From assembly GCA_021783515.1 (NCBI GenBank), contig JAJXTV010000005.1, positions 1-64,000 on the forward strand: DNA of 64,000 nt, written 5' to 3'. Below, one piece after another: positions 61,934 to 64,000 of this stretch (positions are counted from its first letter, which is position 1; the number at the start of each line of letters is the position of its first letter). The notes beneath the pieces are model-generated. The model ran no database searches and had not been told where the DNA came from. It was given only the letters and a program-made list of their open reading frames with translations. The DNA comes from Nitrospirota bacterium. Lineage in GTDB: Bacteria > Nitrospirota > Thermodesulfovibrionia > Thermodesulfovibrionales > UBA6898. The translations under genes were made by a program, and so were the position numbers.

Positions 61934-62701
61934 TCACGGCGCGCTCCCTGCCTCATCCCCTTCCGGGCCCTTCCCCTCCTCACTCCCGGCATCATCCCGG
62001 AGTTTCTCGCCTGTCAGCCGCTCATACTCCAGCGGGTGTTCGTGGATCATCCGCTCCTTTGAAATCCGTCCCGTAAAAATTGCGGTATCGAGAGGGAATA
62101 CCTCCGGGCTGAAGACCGAGTTGTAGATGTGCCATATCACGATCACCAGCAGAGCCAGCATCGCCTCGTTCGTATGGGCGGCCTTTGCGGCAGGAATGAT
62201 CTGGCCGGGAAGAAACGGAATGAGGTGGAAGACCTTCGTAGGAAACCAGAGGGTAAGCCCCGTCATGATCATAAGGACGCCGCCGACCACCACTCCCCAG
62301 TATTCGAACTTCTGTTTATAGTCGTACCGGTCGCACCGCGCAGGCATGTCAGTGATCCCGAAGTAGTATTTCAGGTTGTCGATGGCATCGGTAAAATCCT
62401 TCAGGTTGATGACCATCGACGGCATCCATTTCTTTACGATCAGTCCATACGAGCCGGTCAGTATATGCTGGAGGGTCAGCGCCGTAAAGACCAGTCCGGT
62501 AGTCCGATGAATGATGCGGGCATTGTCGATTCCTCCCAGGTTCATGATGATCCATTCGGCCCATGCGGAATCATGGAACTTCTGGGAGACGCCGGTCACC
62601 ACCAGCACGATGAAGGTGATGGCATTCGCCTGGTGTTCGATAATGCGCAGGGGGTTGAATCTCCTGAAGAATTCTCCGTTCTTCTTTATCACGTCGGCCA
62701 T
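61934..62701 (-). CDS. Di-haem cytochrome b membrane subunit (formate dehydrogenase gamma / thiosulfate reductase type)
   Basis: 255 residues from ATG 62701, which follows AAAGGAGGCGTGAT (strong site). Four membrane helices carry histidines suitable for two haem b groups (E-H-Q-A-N-A-I, I-H-R-T-T-G-L, Q-H-I-L-T-G and A-H-T-N-E, W-H-I-Y-N-S). This family links quinones to periplasmic oxidoreductases or cytochromes c. Its start lies 13 bases after the stop of the multihaem cytochrome gene, so the two form one module. The C-terminal 50 residues are acidic and disordered. Confidence 0.9.
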   Translation of the reverse strand: MADVIKKNGEFFRRFNPLRIIEHQANAITFIVLVVTGVSQKFHDSAWAEWIIMNLGGIDNARIIHRTTGLVFTALTLQHILTGSYGLIVKKWMPSMVINLKDFTDAIDNLKYYFGITDMPARCDRYDYKQKFEYWGVVVGGVLMIMTGLTLWFPTKVFHLIPFLPGQIIPAAKAAHTNEAMLALLVIVIWHIYNSVFSPEVFPLDTAIFTGRISKERMIHEHPLEYERLTGEKLRDDAGSEEGKGPEGDEAGSAP

Positions 62702-62714
62702 ATCACGCCTCCTT

Positions 62715-64000
62715 TCATCTGTTGACGGCATATCGCCATATATGCAGGACGATCTGCAGGACGAGTCCCACTATCATGAACGGGATGAAAACTGAATAGA
62801 TGAGATTGATCGTGTACACCAGCGGAGCCCTTTTGAAGTTCGGCTCGTAGTGGGATATCCACGCGTCCGGGAAATTGTCGGACGCGCCCGGATGGCACTT
62901 CCTGCAGCGTCTGACGAGATTCGCCTTCACGATCGACGCGTCCGGCCCCTTGGTCCTCGTAATATCGTGTATGCCGTGGCAATCCGTGCAGACGGCGATA
63001 TGCCTGATCGCATTCTTCTGTTTCTTGTAATAGGAGACGGTAACACCGTGAAAGTCCTCGAGATAGGACTGAAGGACGAGCGTCGACAGCCCGTACTTCT
63101 TCATCAATTCCTCGTTGGCGTGGCAGTTGCTGCACATCTGAGGGATATTGTTTCGGAAATCCGCCATCCTCGGGTCGGAAATATCATGCGCCCGGTGGCA
63201 GTCCGAACATACCGGAACGTCCTGGTTGTGAGTAGACAGCAGGGACTTCCCGTGCACGCTCATGGAATAGATCTGGTAGATGCCCTCATGGCAGCCCTTG
63301 CATCTTCGCGCGCTCTCGATCTTTTCCGTCCGTCCCGCCTTGATCGCATGCGCCCCGTGGCAGTCGACACAGACCGGGGCCTTCAGGTTCCCTTTCAGGA
63401 GAACGTTAAAGTGCATGCTTTCAAGGGTCTTCGTATACTTGTCGAAGTGGCACCTCCGGCAGGTCTCGGACGTGATAATCGTGAAGTTTCTCTTGTCCTT
63501 GAAGTCACGCTCAGGATGCTCCTTCGAGGAAAAACCGAAATGGCAGTCGGCGCACCGCAGCTTGTTGTGCACGGAAGCCTTCAGCGCGTCTTCCTCGACT
63601 TCCAGAGAATGGCTGCTGCCGTCCTTGAACGGGATCGACAGGGCGTATTTGTGGCATCCATAACAGGTATCACCAGATTCCTTCACCGGCTTGATTGCGT
63701 GCGACCCGTGGCAGTCCACGCAGGCCGCCTCCTTCAGCGCGCCCAGCATCCTCAGGTGGACGCCCTTCTTGAACGAGTGGCACTGTCTGCACGATTCCGA
63801 TGCCCAGAGGCTCAGACTCCTCCTGTTTTTGAACTGCCGCTTCGGATGGTCGCCGAGGGCGAAACCCTTGTGGCAGTCGGAGCAGCGGATATTCTTATGG
63901 GCCGACGCCATGAGCGAGCGGTCATCCACGAAAAGCGACAACTTCTCCCCGTTGCCGAAGGTCAACGACATCCCTTTGTTGTCGTGACAGCCCAGGCAGA
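62715..64000 (-). CDS. Multihaem cytochrome c, C-terminal part (cut by window edge)
   Basis: At least 428 codons. Thirteen C-x-x-C-H motifs lie within the window: C-L-G-C-H at the right edge, then among others C-S-D-C-H, C-R-Q-C-H, C-V-D-C-H, C-Y-G-C-H, C-A-D-C-H and C-R-K-C-H. The apparent ATG at 63971 is internal, because the reading frame and a haem motif continue to the edge. The C-terminus has one membrane helix (about 30 residues from the end). Paired with cytochrome b downstream, it forms a quinone-linked periplasmic electron conduit. The repeat unit C-x-x-C-H-G-x-H-x-I-K suggests internal duplication. Confidence 0.95.
   Translation of the reverse strand, partial: CLGCHDNKGMSLTFGNGEKLSLFVDDRSLMASAHKNIRCSDCHKGFALGDHPKRQFKNRRSLSLWASESCRQCHSFKKGVHLRMLGALKEAACVDCHGSHAIKPVKESGDTCYGCHKYALSIPFKDGSSHSLEVEEDALKASVHNKLRCADCHFGFSSKEHPERDFKDKRNFTIITSETCRRCHFDKYTKTLESMHFNVLLKGNLKAPVCVDCHGAHAIKAGRTEKIESARRCKGCHEGIYQIYSMSVHGKSLLSTHNQDVPVCSDCHRAHDISDPRMADFRNNIPQMCSNCHANEELMKKYGLSTLVLQSYLEDFHGVTVSYYKKQKNAIRHIAVCTDCHGIHDITRTKGPDASIVKANLVRRCRKCHPGASDNFPDAWISHYEPNFKRAPLVYTINLIYSVFIPFMIVGLVLQIVLHIWRYAVNR

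Noticed and set aside
1-64000. CRISPR arrays, transposases, integrases, attachment sites
   Set aside because: None seen: no spaced direct repeats, no recombinase motifs, and the gene order is operonic throughout.

Overview
The window looks like a chromosomal segment from an anaerobic, cytochrome-rich Gram-negative bacterium. The gene content (NuoEF-linked selenocysteine formate dehydrogenase, Fhs, NfnAB-type transhydrogenase, Hyb-type hydrogenase, multihaem cytochromes, ClpC, Ino1) fits the Nitrospirota/Thermodesulfovibrionia or a related lineage best. That placement is an inference from gene content; no rRNA or other phylogenetic marker is present. Genes are tightly packed with no gap above about 300 bases. 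I saw no insertion sequence, prophage or CRISPR array.

Layout. 0-5.5 kb: thioredoxin (cut by the left edge), an outer-membrane barrel protein, TatB/TatC, a small unknown, a HEAT-repeat protein and an HD-GYP protein. 5.5-10.8 kb (minus): MglA-like GTPase, GAF-GGDEF cyclase, SecA. 10.9-15.6 kb: MiaB, MtaB, a CCA-type nucleotidyltransferase, tRNA-Gly(CCC), corrinoid adenosyltransferase. 15.7-24.5 kb: a CDP-alcohol phosphatidyltransferase with inositol-phosphate synthase, malate dehydrogenase, NDK, ClpC, TlpA-like redoxin, DUF4416, PurN and a SurA-like isomerase. 24.7-34.6 kb: a formate/C1 module (NuoE-like, NuoF-like, selenocysteine FdhA, cNMP-binding protein, Fhs, NfnA, NfnB). 34.7-40.9 kb: HDAC-like deacetylase, a desulforedoxin-like/histone-H1-like protein, Dus, a two-component pair and a UMF1 transporter. 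41-46.8 kb (minus): a complete membrane-bound [NiFe] hydrogenase operon (small subunit, HybA, HybB, large subunit, protease, HypC). 47-52.7 kb: cytochrome c, GGDEF protein, 2-oxoacid:ferredoxin oxidoreductase beta and gamma, GNAT, LspA, DUF1189, REC-PilZ. 52.7-64 kb: CoA-transferase::GNAT fusion, PepF, THUMP methyltransferase, OB-fold protein, FKBP, then a NarXL-like pair with a haem-motif sensor, cytochrome b and a multihaem cytochrome c that runs off the right edge.

The main result is that two genes carry in-frame UGA codons that read as selenocysteine. In fdhA this is the expected active-site position. In the [NiFe] hydrogenase large subunit the UGA replaces the second cysteine of the N-terminal L1 motif (R-F-C-G-V-U-T-S-V-H). 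That cysteine normally bridges Ni and Fe, and it is not the C-terminal position known from [NiFeSe] enzymes. Both UGAs are followed by a strong hairpin whose GGU-starting loop lies 17-18 nt downstream, as in E. coli fdhF.

Together the genes suggest H2- and formate-linked metabolism. Hydrogenase electrons would enter the quinone pool through HybB. Formate dehydrogenase and Fhs would feed C1 units into tetrahydrofolate, and NfnAB would balance NADH, NADPH and ferredoxin. Several c-di-GMP proteins (two GGDEF, one HD-GYP, one PilZ) are spread through the region. A set of genes with a -10-like hexamer about 5-10 nt before ATG and no Shine-Dalgarno sequence suggests frequent leaderless initiation.
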